64,000 nucleotides of DNA from Clostridium aestuarii (GTDB taxonomy: Bacteria > Bacillota > Clostridia > Clostridiales > Clostridiaceae). Of the stretch, positions 34,352 to 42,815 are shown in pieces. Numbering within the stretch: the first letter of the stretch is position 1; every line of letters begins with the position of its first letter. The translations under genes were made by a program, and so were the position numbers. The stretch covers positions 317,500 through 381,499 of the forward strand of contig NZ_JAPQER010000001.1 in NCBI RefSeq assembly GCF_026735135.1, written 5' to 3'. The notes under the pieces are model-generated. The model saw only the letters and a program-made list of their open reading frames with translations. It searched no databases and was not told where the DNA came from.

Positions 34352-35917
34352 ATGAAATATCTACATATAAATTCAAAACATATAGTAATAAAACACCTTT
34401 TATCTGGAGTATTGTTTGGATTTTTATTTCCTATATGTGCACATATTTTCGAAATAAAAAGATTAGACTTAAAATTTACAATGAAAAGCTTAAATTATAT
34501 ACACACAAATAATAAATTGCTATTTATGATAGATACGGCTCCATTTTTTTTAGGTATGTTTGCATTAGTTGCTGGAATTATTAGAGATAAATTGGAAATA
34601 ACTAATGCTAAATTAGAAGAGCAGGTTATAGTAGATGATTTAACAGGACTTTATAATAGACGCTATGTAAGAAAAAACTTTAAAAAATTCATAGAAAATG
34701 CACAAATAAATGGAACAAAAATATCTTTGATATGTATTGATTTTGATAGATTTAAAATGTTTAATGATACTTTAGGACATGATTTTGGTGATAATTTATT
34801 AATTTCAGTTTCTAGACGATTTTTAAAAGAGTCAAACAAAGGAGAACATATTATACAACTTGGTGGAGATGTGTTTATGATTATTGTTGAAAATCTACAC
34901 TCATTATGTGATATCAAAAAAACTGTACAACATTACATTAACCTATTTAAAAAACCAATTATTGTTGACAATAAAGAATATATTATAAACATAAGTACAG
35001 GTGTTTCAATCTTTCCTGATCATGGTGAAGATATTAAAACTCTTTTTAAGCATACTGATATTGCAATGTATAATAATAAAAATAATAAAAAAATGGAATA
35101 TGAAATTTTCAACTATAATATGATTACAAATCTAAATGAAAATTTTGATATTGAAAACGAACTTCAATATTCTTTGAAAAAAGAAGAACTATTTGTAGTA
35201 TATCAACCTATTATTGATACAAATACATTAAAACTTCAAGGTGCTGAAGCTCTTTTGAGATGGAATAATTCCAAATTAGGAATGGTATCACCTGCAAAAT
35301 TTATTCCTGTAGCTGAAAGTACTAATTTAATTATTGATATAGGAAAATGGGTGTTAAAAGAAGCTTGCATTCAAAATAAAGCCTGGCAAGATAAAGGCTA
35401 TAACCCTATCTTCATTTCGGTGAATATTTCAGTAAATCAATTAAAACATACAAAATTTTATCATACAGTAAAAGAAATTCTTGAAGAAACAAAACTTAAT
35501 CCAAAATACTTGAAATTAGAAATAACAGAAAGTGGTTCTATGGAAAATTTTGAAGAAATAAAATATATTCTTAAAAAAATAAAAAAACTAAACGTAAAGA
35601 TTTGTATAGATGATTTTGGTACAGGCTATTCATCTTTAGCTCAATTAAAATCATTATCAATGGATACTTTGAAAATAGATAAATTATTTGTAGACGATTT
35701 AAATATAAATATTAGTAGTAACTTAATCACATCCGCAATTGTAGCTATGGCAAAAAAATTAAATTTAAATATAATTGCAGAAGGTGTAGAAACTGTTGAA
35801 CAGTTTGAATATTTAAAAGAAATTAATTGTGATCAGCTTCAAGGATATTTATTCAGCAAACCTTTAGAAAAAATTTTTTTTGAAAAATTATTTAATAATG
35901 AAATCCACATACCATAG
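34352..35917 (+). CDS. GGDEF-EAL c-di-GMP phosphodiesterase with degenerate GGDEF (521 aa)
   Basis: Two N-terminal membrane segments (about 13-33 and 60-77) precede a GGDEF domain whose active-site motif is GGDVF (G170 to F174), lacking the Glu needed for cyclase activity, and an EAL domain with intact AEALLRW (E298), EITESG, DDFGTGYSSL and AEGVET. It therefore most likely hydrolyses c-di-GMP, with the GGDVF domain as GTP-binding regulator. ATG at 34352 follows TGGAGATGA. It lies apart from other signalling genes. Confidence 0.9.
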   Translation: MKYLHINSKHIVIKHLLSGVLFGFLFPICAHIFEIKRLDLKFTMKSLNYIHTNNKLLFMIDTAPFFLGMFALVAGIIRDKLEITNAKLEEQVIVDDLTGLYNRRYVRKNFKKFIENAQINGTKISLICIDFDRFKMFNDTLGHDFGDNLLISVSRRFLKESNKGEHIIQLGGDVFMIIVENLHSLCDIKKTVQHYINLFKKPIIVDNKEYIINISTGVSIFPDHGEDIKTLFKHTDIAMYNNKNNKKMEYEIFNYNMITNLNENFDIENELQYSLKKEELFVVYQPIIDTNTLKLQGAEALLRWNNSKLGMVSPAKFIPVAESTNLIIDIGKWVLKEACIQNKAWQDKGYNPIFISVNISVNQLKHTKFYHTVKEILEETKLNPKYLKLEITESGSMENFEEIKYILKKIKKLNVKICIDDFGTGYSSLAQLKSLSMDTLKIDKLFVDDLNINISSNLITSAIVAMAKKLNLNIIAEGVETVEQFEYLKEINCDQLQGYLFSKPLEKIFFEKLFNNEIHIP

Positions 35918-36119
35918 ATGCTGTAAATTATGTGCAATTATATTCATATACAGTATTATCCTATCATTACAGAATCATTTTTATGTTTTCTAATCTCCGA
36001 GTAAATAATTCTATTTTTCCTAATTATTGTAAATTTATTTTAAACACCCTTTCTTTTTTATTACTATTGTTATATAATTATTAATAAATAATGATTATTT
36101 ATTAGAGAGGGGATACGTT

Positions 36120-36761
36120 ATGAAATTATTAATAAGAGATATTTTCCCAAATATTAAAGTAGAAACTACAAAAGGAAGCATAAATTTGCCTAAAGATTAT
36201 GAAGGAAAATGGTTCGTTCTTTTTAGCCATCCAGCAGATTTCACTCCAGTTTGCACTACAGAATTTGTTTCGTTTCAAAAGAAAAAGAAACAATTTAATG
36301 AATTAGGAGCAGAATTAATTGGGTTAAGCGTAGATAATATAGAATCACATAAAAATTGGATTAAATGGATTAAAGAAAATATACATGTTCAAATAGAATT
36401 TCCTATTATAGATGATGAAGATAAAAAAATTTCTGAAAAACTTGGATTAATTCATCCTAACTCAGGAGATGCAGATACTGTAAGAGCAGTTATCATTGTA
36501 GACCATGTAGGCAGAGTTAGAACAATTATGGAATATCCTAAAGAAATAGGCAGAAATATTGATGAAATATTAAGAACTGTAAAAGCATTAAAGAATGCTT
36601 CTATTAAAAAAGTATTTGCACCAGCAAATTGGCCTAACAATGAAATAATCGGAGATAAAGTATTATTCCATCGTTCCGAAGAAGACAATCCAGCACTCGA
36701 TAAAGAACGTGGAATCTACAGTTTATCTGATTGGTTTGTATATAAAAATATCGATGAATAA
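36120..36761 (+). CDS. 1-Cys peroxiredoxin, Prx6-like (213 aa)
   Basis: AhpC/TSA fold with FSHPADFTPVCTTEF, placing the peroxidatic Cys at residue 45; it is the only Cys in the protein, so it is a 1-Cys enzyme needing an external reductant. The C-terminal Prx6-type extension (VFAPANWPNNEIIGDKVLF and on) is complete. It reduces hydrogen peroxide and organic peroxides, useful for an anaerobe meeting oxygen. ATG at 36120 follows AGAGGGG. Single gene. Confidence 0.94.
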   Translation: MKLLIRDIFPNIKVETTKGSINLPKDYEGKWFVLFSHPADFTPVCTTEFVSFQKKKKQFNELGAELIGLSVDNIESHKNWIKWIKENIHVQIEFPIIDDEDKKISEKLGLIHPNSGDADTVRAVIIVDHVGRVRTIMEYPKEIGRNIDEILRTVKALKNASIKKVFAPANWPNNEIIGDKVLFHRSEEDNPALDKERGIYSLSDWFVYKNIDE

Positions 36762-36774
36762 AAAGTTATATTAA

Positions 36775-36828
36775 AAAATACTCTATAGAGGAAATTTAAA
36801 ATTATTGATTTTCTCTATAGAGTATTTT
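36775..36828. terminator. Bidirectional terminator
   Basis: AAAATACTCTATAGAG and CTCTATAGAGTATTTT are perfect 16-base arms between the peroxiredoxin gene and the convergent anti-sigma remnant. Confidence 0.92.
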
Positions 36829-36839
36829 ATTTAGTATAT

Positions 36840-37166
36840 TTAATTCACAGGTATATCTATAACCTCATTATAAATTTTTTTGTACCTTAATCCTTTGATT
36901 TGTAAGTTTAATTCTTTTCCTGTACCTATAAACCTAAGAGTTCTAGTATGACTAGTAGTTTTATCTAACTCTTTATTTTTTTTACTTAAAATAGTTTTCT
37001 GTAATTCTACTTTTTTACCGTCCATTATCATATATATCTTTGAAAGAAGTACATCTTCTCTAGTAGTAATAGTTACATATGTTTCTCCTTTTGATTCATA
37101 TACTTTGTTTATTTCTATTTTTTTTCCTAGAATTTCAATGGTTTTACTGCTGCCATTCTTCTTCAA
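36840..37166 (-). pseudogene. C-terminal remnant of an anti-sigma-factor-like protein
   Basis: A 108-residue frame starting inside the end of the sigma-factor gene: TIEILGKKIEINKVYESKGE, ISTREDVLL-like and LRFIGTGKELNLQIKGLRYK. It resembles the extracellular C-terminal domain of the membrane anti-sigma proteins (DUF4179 type) that follow such sigma genes. Its N-terminal sigma-binding and membrane parts are missing. It seems joined to the sigma gene by an internal deletion. Annotators may call it a hypothetical gene; I think it a relic. Confidence 0.55.
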
Positions 37167-37449
37167 TAGATTCTAATGAAACTATCTTTTTTCTTTTTCT
37201 CAAAAGCTTCTTACAGCAATTCACCAAAATAGTTTTGCTCCAACTATAAAATGCATCATTTTTCTTCAATTTGTGTATATTCTCATATAAAATTACTATC
37301 ATATCCTGCATTGCATCTAATGCAGCTTCTTCATTTTTCATATATACATAAGCAAGTTTGTAATACTCTTGTTTTTTGCTCATAATAAGTTGAATTAATG
37401 CTTCTTGATCTCCTTGTTTTGCATTTTTAACTACTTCTCTAGCATCCAC
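37144..37449 (-). pseudogene. Sigma-70 family (ECF-like) factor, region 2 only
   Basis: The GTG at 37449 follows GAGGTG and is preferred to an upstream start. The frame gives about 101 residues: AKQGDQEALIQLIMSKKQEY, YKLAYVYMKNEEAALDAMQD and NIHKLKKNDAFYSWSKTILV are sigma region 2. It then stops after KRKKIVSLESIEEEWQQ, before region 4. Without region 4 it cannot recognise a -35 element in the usual way. The next frame is the tail of an anti-sigma gene, so the two genes appear fused by deletion. Confidence 0.65.
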
Positions 37450-37675
37450 ATTTTCACCTCTTTCTATATATAAGAGTATTATATATGTAAAAAAGTTCAT
37501 ATTTAAATATGATTTTAAGAATAAAGCACAATATTGCCTTTATGAAAAATATTTATAATTTTCTATATATTATATTTTAAGCTCATTTTTTGAATATATA
37601 CGAATATTTTGTTATATTTTGTTGAAATATTTCGTACTATATGCTATCATTTACCTCGATAACAAATATAATATT

Positions 37676-37749
37676 TGCTCTTGTATATTTCTGATAATAT
37701 GGTTCAGAAGTTTCTACCGAATAGCCGTAAACTATTCTACTATAGGAGA
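37676..37749 (+). promoter_or_regulatory. Purine riboswitch aptamer
   Basis: Contains the conserved J1/2-P2 segment TGATAATATGGTTCAGAAG, the J2/3 core TTTCTACC at 37711-37718, and P3 GAATAG/CTATTC with GCCGTAAA loop. The specificity base is C at 37740 within TACTATA, which indicates guanine, hypoxanthine or xanthine rather than adenine. It is followed by a terminator and then by a permease and a phosphoribosyltransferase gene. Confidence 0.9.
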
Positions 37750-37806
37750 TACTATTAAGTTATTATATTTTTTCCCATAATAACTTTTAATATCTCTCCT
37801 TTTTAT
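37744..37806 (+). terminator. Riboswitch-controlled terminator
   Basis: GGAGATACTATTAAGTTATT pairs with AATAACTTTTAATATCTCTCC-type sequence ending at 37799, followed by TTTTT. Its 5' arm begins in the P1 strand of the aptamer, so purine binding should favour termination and shut the operon off, as in other guanine riboswitches. Confidence 0.85.
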
Positions 37807-37842
37807 CACTAAGAGTAGACATAATTGAGAGGAGAATAAAAC

Positions 37843-38904
37843 ATGAATTTATGGAAAGACATTTTAGCAATCTTGAGCGTACTTCTTAACGGATTGCCTC
37901 AAGGACTACTGGCATTATCTTTTGGTTTTGCATCAGTTCCTACCGCATTTGCATTTCTAGTAGGTGCTGTTGGTAACGCAATAACAGGAGGTGTAGCACC
38001 TATATCCTTTCAAGCTGAGACAATCACCTTAGCTGGAACTATGGGAGACAACCTTAAAGAAAGGATTTCAATGATTTTTTATGGCGGATGCATAATGGCC
38101 TTAATTGGAATATTTGGCTTAATGAGCAAAATCATTGATTCAATTGGTCCTGTTATTACAGCTGGAATGATGGCTGGAGTTGGAATTATGTTAGCTAAAG
38201 TTTCTATAGAAATGGCTAAAAAGGACAAAATTGTAGGTTCAGTTTCTATAGCGTCTGGAATAATCACATACATATTTACAAAAGATTTAGTTTATACAAT
38301 AGGAGTATCAGTAATAATATCAAGTATTGTCTATAACATAGTAAATAAAAATGTTGAATGTACAGTAACAGAAAGAGAAAAAATTAAAATGCAAAAACCT
38401 GTATTAAGTGCAAAAATATTAAGAGGTGCTATGAGTATGGTGTGCTTAAACATAGGTGCTAATATAGCATTTGGTAACATCACTGGACAACTCGCAAATC
38501 GTAAAGTTAACATAGATAAGCTCTCTATAGTAAGTTCTTTGGCTGATATGAGTTCTTCCCTTTTTGGTGGTGCACCTGTAGAATCAATAATTTCTGCAAC
38601 AGGTGGGACTAATCATCCTGTAACTAATGGTATTATAATGATGTTAATTATGGCTGCAATCTTATTTGCGGGACTTCTTCCTAAAATAGGTAAATACATT
38701 CCTACAGGATCAATAGCAGGATTTCTATTTGTATTAGGTGCATTAGTTACAGTACCTGTAAATGCATCTTTTGCTATTGTTTCTACAGTTCCACATGGTA
38801 CAGTTATAGGCGGAATTACGATGACTGTAACAGCTATTACAGATCCTTTTATTGGGATGATTGCAGGATTATTAATGAAAATATTATTACCTATAGTAGG
38901 ATAG
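37843..38904 (+). CDS. NCS2-like purine permease (353 aa)
   Basis: A polytopic membrane protein with about ten helices: DILAILSVLLNGLPQGLLAL, AFLVGAVGNAITGGVAPISF, GMMAGVGIMLAKVSIEMAK. It is shorter than most NCS2 permeases but has their repeat pattern and a nucleobase-gene context. The purine riboswitch upstream and the phosphoribosyltransferase 14 bases downstream indicate transport of a guanine- or xanthine-like base. ATG at 37843 follows GAGGAG. Confidence 0.82.
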   Translation: MNLWKDILAILSVLLNGLPQGLLALSFGFASVPTAFAFLVGAVGNAITGGVAPISFQAETITLAGTMGDNLKERISMIFYGGCIMALIGIFGLMSKIIDSIGPVITAGMMAGVGIMLAKVSIEMAKKDKIVGSVSIASGIITYIFTKDLVYTIGVSVIISSIVYNIVNKNVECTVTEREKIKMQKPVLSAKILRGAMSMVCLNIGANIAFGNITGQLANRKVNIDKLSIVSSLADMSSSLFGGAPVESIISATGGTNHPVTNGIIMMLIMAAILFAGLLPKIGKYIPTGSIAGFLFVLGALVTVPVNASFAIVSTVPHGTVIGGITMTVTAITDPFIGMIAGLLMKILLPIVG

Positions 38905-38918
38905 AGGAGGACTAATAA

Positions 38919-39467
38919 ATGAATAAAAATTATGAATTAAATATATGTGGTATTAAACGTAATCTTCCAATACTAAAAATAAATGAAGAACTTGAAATTG
39001 CTAGTTTTGTGATACTTGGTGATACTGAACTTATATCTAATGTAGCCCCATCTCTAGCAGAAAAGTTGCCAGAAGTTGATGTATTAGTTACAGCAGAAGC
39101 TAAGGGAATTCCTTTAGTTTATGAAATTTCAAAGATATTAAATATGAAAGAATTTATTGTTGCAAGAAAAACTATAAAACCTTATATGAAAAATCCTATA
39201 TGTGATGAAGTGGTTTCTATAACTTCTCAGAAAAAACAACTATTATGTCTTGATGGTATTGATGCAAACAAAATTAAAGGTAAAAAGGTTGCATTAATTG
39301 ATGATGTAATTAGTACTGGTGAATCATTAAATGCAATAGAACGATTAGTAGAAAAAGCAGGTGGAATCATAACTGCTAAAGCTTCAATTTTAGCAGAAGG
39401 CGATGCTGCTGAAAGAGAAGATATAATATTTTTAGAAAAATTGCCTTTATTTCCAATAAACCATTAA
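38919..39467 (+). CDS. Purine phosphoribosyltransferase (182 aa)
   Basis: The PRPP-binding loop is VALIDDVISTGES (about 126-138), preceded by DVLVTAEAKGIPLVYEISKI in the adenine/xanthine phosphoribosyltransferase style. It converts a purine base and PRPP to the nucleotide, completing salvage of the base brought in by the permease. ATG at 38919 follows AGAGGAGG and is 14 bases after the permease stop; both are under the purine riboswitch. Specificity is uncertain between adenine- and xanthine-type enzymes; the riboswitch favours the latter. Confidence 0.88.
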   Translation: MNKNYELNICGIKRNLPILKINEELEIASFVILGDTELISNVAPSLAEKLPEVDVLVTAEAKGIPLVYEISKILNMKEFIVARKTIKPYMKNPICDEVVSITSQKKQLLCLDGIDANKIKGKKVALIDDVISTGESLNAIERLVEKAGGIITAKASILAEGDAAEREDIIFLEKLPLFPINH

Positions 39468-39529
39468 AGAAAAAGTTTTTAAAGATTTTCATTTATAATT
39501 GTATATTATTTCGTAAACTACACATATTA

Positions 39530-39935
39530 ATATCGTAAGGAACATAACGATTGAGCTAAGATTTATATATGTTCGTAAAATCGGATATATATAGGTCGAC
39601 CAAAGATTGTATACAGGTTGAGAAGCTCGTATATAGTTAGAGGGAAGATTCTATACGGTGGGGAAAAGCTTTATTACAGTCGAAACCTTGTGTTATTGAT
39701 TGTAATGAGGTTCCAACTTATGGTATAGGGTCGAGCGAAGATTATGCAGGGTGTTGAAATATTAGAATTTTTATTCTAAATCGGTTCTGTTAAGCCGAGA
39801 GGTTTAACAGGGTTGTGTAGATATCTTGTATGGTCGAACGAACCATCTTTATAGGTAGTCACCTGCTATTTCATAGTCGAAAGATTATGATATGGTAATA
39901 AGTTATCTATATAGGTGCAAGGTAGATTGTTATGT
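39530..39935 (+). ncRNA. Candidate large structured non-coding RNA
   Basis: About 400 bases with no open frame, richer in G+C than the flanks (23 of 60 bases at 39601-39660). It folds on the plus strand into many hairpins: CTGTTAAGCC-GAGA-GGTTTAACAG (39787-39810, ten pairs, GNRA loop), CATAGTC-GAAA-GATTATG (39872-39889, GNRA loop), ATGGT-CGAACGA-ACCAT (39830-39846), TTAGAAT/ATTCTAA (39762-39779), CGTATATAG/CTATACG (39628-39657), TATATAT/ATATATA (39564-39591) and ATCGT/ACGAT (39532-39551). Motifs GTCGA and AAGATT recur five or more times. GNRA loops occur only on the plus reading, fixing the strand. It may be a 3' part of the purine operon transcript or its own gene; no class recognised. Confidence 0.65.
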
Positions 39936-40051
39936 TCTTTATTTATTTTTTGCAATTTTAATTTTTAATAATTTTGTAACCTTTTAATACTAATTTTAAT
40001 ATACACTGTTTAAGTGAATTTTAATTAATAGCATATTTGGGAGGTATTACT

Positions 40052-40984
40052 ATGAAAAGAAAATTAATAATTGCTATATGTGGATTACTAGCCACAACAT
40101 CTTTTATAGGATGTAATAAAAAAACTCCAGTTAATAACACAGCTACTTCAGGACAAGCTGTTTCTGATTCATCAAAAACTTCTTTAAAATCAAAAGAAGA
40201 ACAAAAAGAAATCTTAAATAATTTTGATAAATTAACAAAAGAAAATTCAAATGAACAAGATATAATAAACTACGTTGACCATAACATAGAAGGTTTATCA
40301 AAAGAAAATGCTTCTATTTTAATGCTAGGTTTAGAAACTTTTAAGAATGGACATTTAACCCAAGTATATGATAACTGGGCTAAAAATAATATTGATGAAA
40401 AAATACGTAAAGAATTTCAATATGATTTTACTATAGATAAAATAAAAGACATTAAAGATAAAGAATTAAAACAATATCTTGAAAGCTTTGTTAATAAAGG
40501 CTATAGTATTTTAATGACAGAGGGTATGTATTCTCCAATGCAAGATTATAAATTTTTTAATAAATATAGTAAATATCTAACTGATGATATTAAAAACTAT
40601 ATAGATATTCTATCAACAGAATATGATTCACCAGCTATTTTAGATGCAAACTTAAATATTTCATGGGATGAACTATATAAAAGAGCCGAAAATTGCGAAC
40701 TTTTCTTGAATACATATAAAGACTCAAAAGCAAGGGTTACTATTGATAATTTATATAATTCTTACATTTCAGCATACTTATTGGGAATAACATATGACCC
40801 TCAAAGTAATAAATTATTTGATGAAGTAAAAGAAAGTTACTTAAAAGCAGCTGAGAGTAATTCAGATACTAAAATATCTAACATTGTAAAAGAATATTTA
40901 AAAATACTAGAAAAAAATAACTATAAGATAACTGAAGAATCAAATAAATTTATAGAGAACGCTATAAATGATTTAAAGAAATAG
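40052..40984 (+). CDS. Secreted lipoprotein, unknown function (310 aa)
   Basis: ATG at 40052 follows GGGAGG. The signal MKRKLIIAICGLLATTSFIG ends in lipobox FIGC, so Cys 21 is acylated. A Ser/Thr-rich linker (NTATSGQAVSDSSKTSLKS) is followed by an entirely alpha-helical, Lys/Glu/Asn-rich region to the end (about 60-310). No domain recognised. It is likely a surface-anchored helical protein. The strong terminator-like palindrome after it marks a single-gene unit. Confidence 0.78.
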   Translation: MKRKLIIAICGLLATTSFIGCNKKTPVNNTATSGQAVSDSSKTSLKSKEEQKEILNNFDKLTKENSNEQDIINYVDHNIEGLSKENASILMLGLETFKNGHLTQVYDNWAKNNIDEKIRKEFQYDFTIDKIKDIKDKELKQYLESFVNKGYSILMTEGMYSPMQDYKFFNKYSKYLTDDIKNYIDILSTEYDSPAILDANLNISWDELYKRAENCELFLNTYKDSKARVTIDNLYNSYISAYLLGITYDPQSNKLFDEVKESYLKAAESNSDTKISNIVKEYLKILEKNNYKITEESNKFIENAINDLKK

Positions 40985-40996
40985 ATGTACATGCAG

Positions 40997-41040
40997 AAAA
41001 CTTATTAAGAATTTAAGTTCCTATTCTTAGTAAGTTTTTT
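40997..41040. repeat. Palindrome family 1, copy 10 (terminator)
   Basis: GAAAACTTATTAAGAAT pairs with ATTCTTAGTAAGTTTTTTC right after the lipoprotein stop at 40984. Confidence 0.8.
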
Positions 41041-41061
41041 CATTTTTAATTTTAATATAAC

Positions 41062-41193
41062 AATATCAATAATTTAATTAATGGTATAGTAGAATTCTCT
41101 CATCAATTAGCTTCATCTTCAGAAGAATTATATGCTACCTCTGAAGAAGTAACCTCTTCTTCAGAAGAAATATCTAAAACCATTAAGAATGCC
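41062..41193 (+). pseudogene. Chemoreceptor (MCP) signalling-domain fragment
   Basis: One frame reads NGIVEFSHQLASSSEELYAT then SEEVTSSSEEISKTIKNA, the repetitive Ser/Glu-rich methylation-helix region of methyl-accepting chemotaxis proteins. No start, membrane part or hairpin tip is present. It lies between two family 1 palindromes in an otherwise empty gap, so it is a small relic of a lost receptor gene. Confidence 0.75.
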
Positions 41194-41201
41194 CATATTT
41201 T

Positions 41202-41246
41202 AAGCCTTCCTAAGAATTTTTATTGCAAAATTCTTAGGAAGGCTTT
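41202..41246. repeat. Palindrome family 1, copy 11
   Basis: AAGCCTTCCTAAGAATTTT and AAAATTCTTAGGAAGGCTTT, nearly perfect. It directly follows the chemoreceptor fragment and probably was its terminator. Confidence 0.85.
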
Positions 41247-41339
41247 ATAATATCACCCTTTTACATAATAAGAATATAATATACTAGAATAGAAGAATGT
41301 ATATACATTAAAAAGTATTCTTCTATTAAAATTAATAAA

Positions 41340-41394
41340 TTGAGGTAATTGCATAATTCCAAAATTATATAAATGCATGCAATTTTCTAAATTA
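41340..41394. repeat. Intergenic repeat family 2, copy C
   Basis: TTGAGGTAATTGCATAATTC at one end and ATGCATGCAATTTTCTAAATT at the other, in front of the first amide hydrolase gene. Confidence 0.6.
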
Positions 41395-41439
41395 AATATA
41401 TTAAATCATTAAAAATTTAATGATTAATGGAGTGATAAA

Positions 41440-42660
41440 ATGACTAACTCACAAGATTACAAAATAGTGCATAAAAATAATAAATGTAATAACCCTGCTG
41501 ATAAAAAAGAAATAGAAATAAAAGCTTTTGAGAGACAAGCTGTTGATTATTGCATAGATGGACATCAAATTAACGGTGACTACAAAGATTTTAAAAATTT
41601 TAGCTATAATCAATTGAGAACTTTATTAAGTTTAGAACAAATCGATGAATATCCATGTTATTTGATGCATTATTACGGTGAATATAATTTTGAAGATTAT
41701 TTAAAGGCAGGTTCAGAAAACTTTCTGGAACTTTTAGATTTCTTAAAAAAGAAAAAGTTATATCCTCCTAAGATTATAGAAAAAACATCTGACACTTCTC
41801 ATTGTAGTGCATGTTCTAGTTTTTCTGCAAGCACTCTAGAAGGTCACAGTATATTTGGAAGAAACTATGATATGACTCATAAAGGAGCTCTTCTTGTTTA
41901 TACAAATCCACCATGTGCATATGCATCAATATCAATGGTCGATATAAATTATTTAGGTTACTATGGTGATATACTTCCTTCAACGCTATGGCAAAAACGT
42001 CATTTGCTTAGCGCACCATATATGCCTTGTGATGGAATGAATGAATGTGGTGTAGCAATTTCACAGTTAGAATTACCCCAAAGTACTCCTACTAAGTTCC
42101 AAGGTAAAGTTACACTTTTGATAAACACAGCAGTTCGATTAGTATTAGATTATGCAAAAAATATTGATGAAGCAATTAAACTTCTTAAAGAATTTAACAT
42201 TACTTTTCCAGAAGATCCAGTTAGAGGTCCAATGTATGTTCATCTTTTAATTTCAGATACTGTAGGTAACTCTGCTATAATAGAGTTTTTAGATGGAGAG
42301 ATGAAGATTATAAGAAACAATGAACCTTGGCAAGTAGTTACAAACTTTATTATTTATGGATATGAACCTGAAAAAGAAGTATGTGGTGGTGGTTTAGACA
42401 GATATGAAATAGCATCAGAAATATTAAGAAGCAAAAATGGTATTGTAACTCTAGATGAAGCTATGGATATATTAAATCGTGTGAAGATGCCTACTTTCAA
42501 TGGATTTGTCAATAATTTAAATAATGGATGGCATGTTTCTACAACTCAATGGTCTATTGTTTATGATTCAGAAAATGGAGAATTAAACCTTGTACTAAAT
42601 AGAAAATATGGTAAAGTTATAAAGTTGAATCTTCTTGATAAATTTTTTTCTAAACCTTAA
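41440..42660 (+). CDS. Ntn-type linear amide C-N hydrolase / C45-like, paralogue 1 (406 aa)
   Basis: The segment CSSFSASTLEGHSIFGRNYDM (about 125-145) is the nucleophile region of choloylglycine hydrolase and C45 acyltransferase-like Ntn enzymes: C125 as nucleophile, then GRN.D (R141, N142, D144). About 124 residues precede the Cys, so the mature enzyme probably forms by self-cleavage before C125, releasing a propeptide. Later blocks GMNECGVAISQLELP, NPPCAYASISM and IIEFLDGEMKIIRNNEPWQV fit the fold. Substrate unknown (N-acyl amides or related). No signal peptide. Paralogous to the two next genes. Confidence 0.82.
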   Translation: MTNSQDYKIVHKNNKCNNPADKKEIEIKAFERQAVDYCIDGHQINGDYKDFKNFSYNQLRTLLSLEQIDEYPCYLMHYYGEYNFEDYLKAGSENFLELLDFLKKKKLYPPKIIEKTSDTSHCSACSSFSASTLEGHSIFGRNYDMTHKGALLVYTNPPCAYASISMVDINYLGYYGDILPSTLWQKRHLLSAPYMPCDGMNECGVAISQLELPQSTPTKFQGKVTLLINTAVRLVLDYAKNIDEAIKLLKEFNITFPEDPVRGPMYVHLLISDTVGNSAIIEFLDGEMKIIRNNEPWQVVTNFIIYGYEPEKEVCGGGLDRYEIASEILRSKNGIVTLDEAMDILNRVKMPTFNGFVNNLNNGWHVSTTQWSIVYDSENGELNLVLNRKYGKVIKLNLLDKFFSKP

Positions 42661-42671
42661 CTAAGAATTAC

Positions 42672-42729
42672 CAATTGAGGAAATTGGATAATTGCAAAAT
42701 CACCTAGCTACATGCAATTTCCTCAATTA
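42672..42729. repeat. Intergenic repeat family 2, copy D (best inverted arms)
   Basis: Perfect 14-base arms AATTGAGGAAATTG (42673-42686) and CAATTTCCTCAATT (42715-42728) enclose AAAATCACCTAGCTACATG. It lies between convergent hydrolase genes 1 and 2 and can form a 58-base hairpin. Confidence 0.8.
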
Positions 42730-42815
42730 TATAAATAAAATTTAATTTTACGTGTTCTATACAAGCAGTTAAAAAATTGTAGTTTTACATTAGCAAAACA
42801 TCATTAACTTGTCAA

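Noticed and set aside
39530..39935. Possible coding region or CRISPR-like array in the repeated-motif stretch
   Set aside because: All frames are broken by stops, and the repeated GTCGA/AAGATT motifs are neither equal in length nor evenly spaced as CRISPR repeats would be; a structured RNA explains it better.
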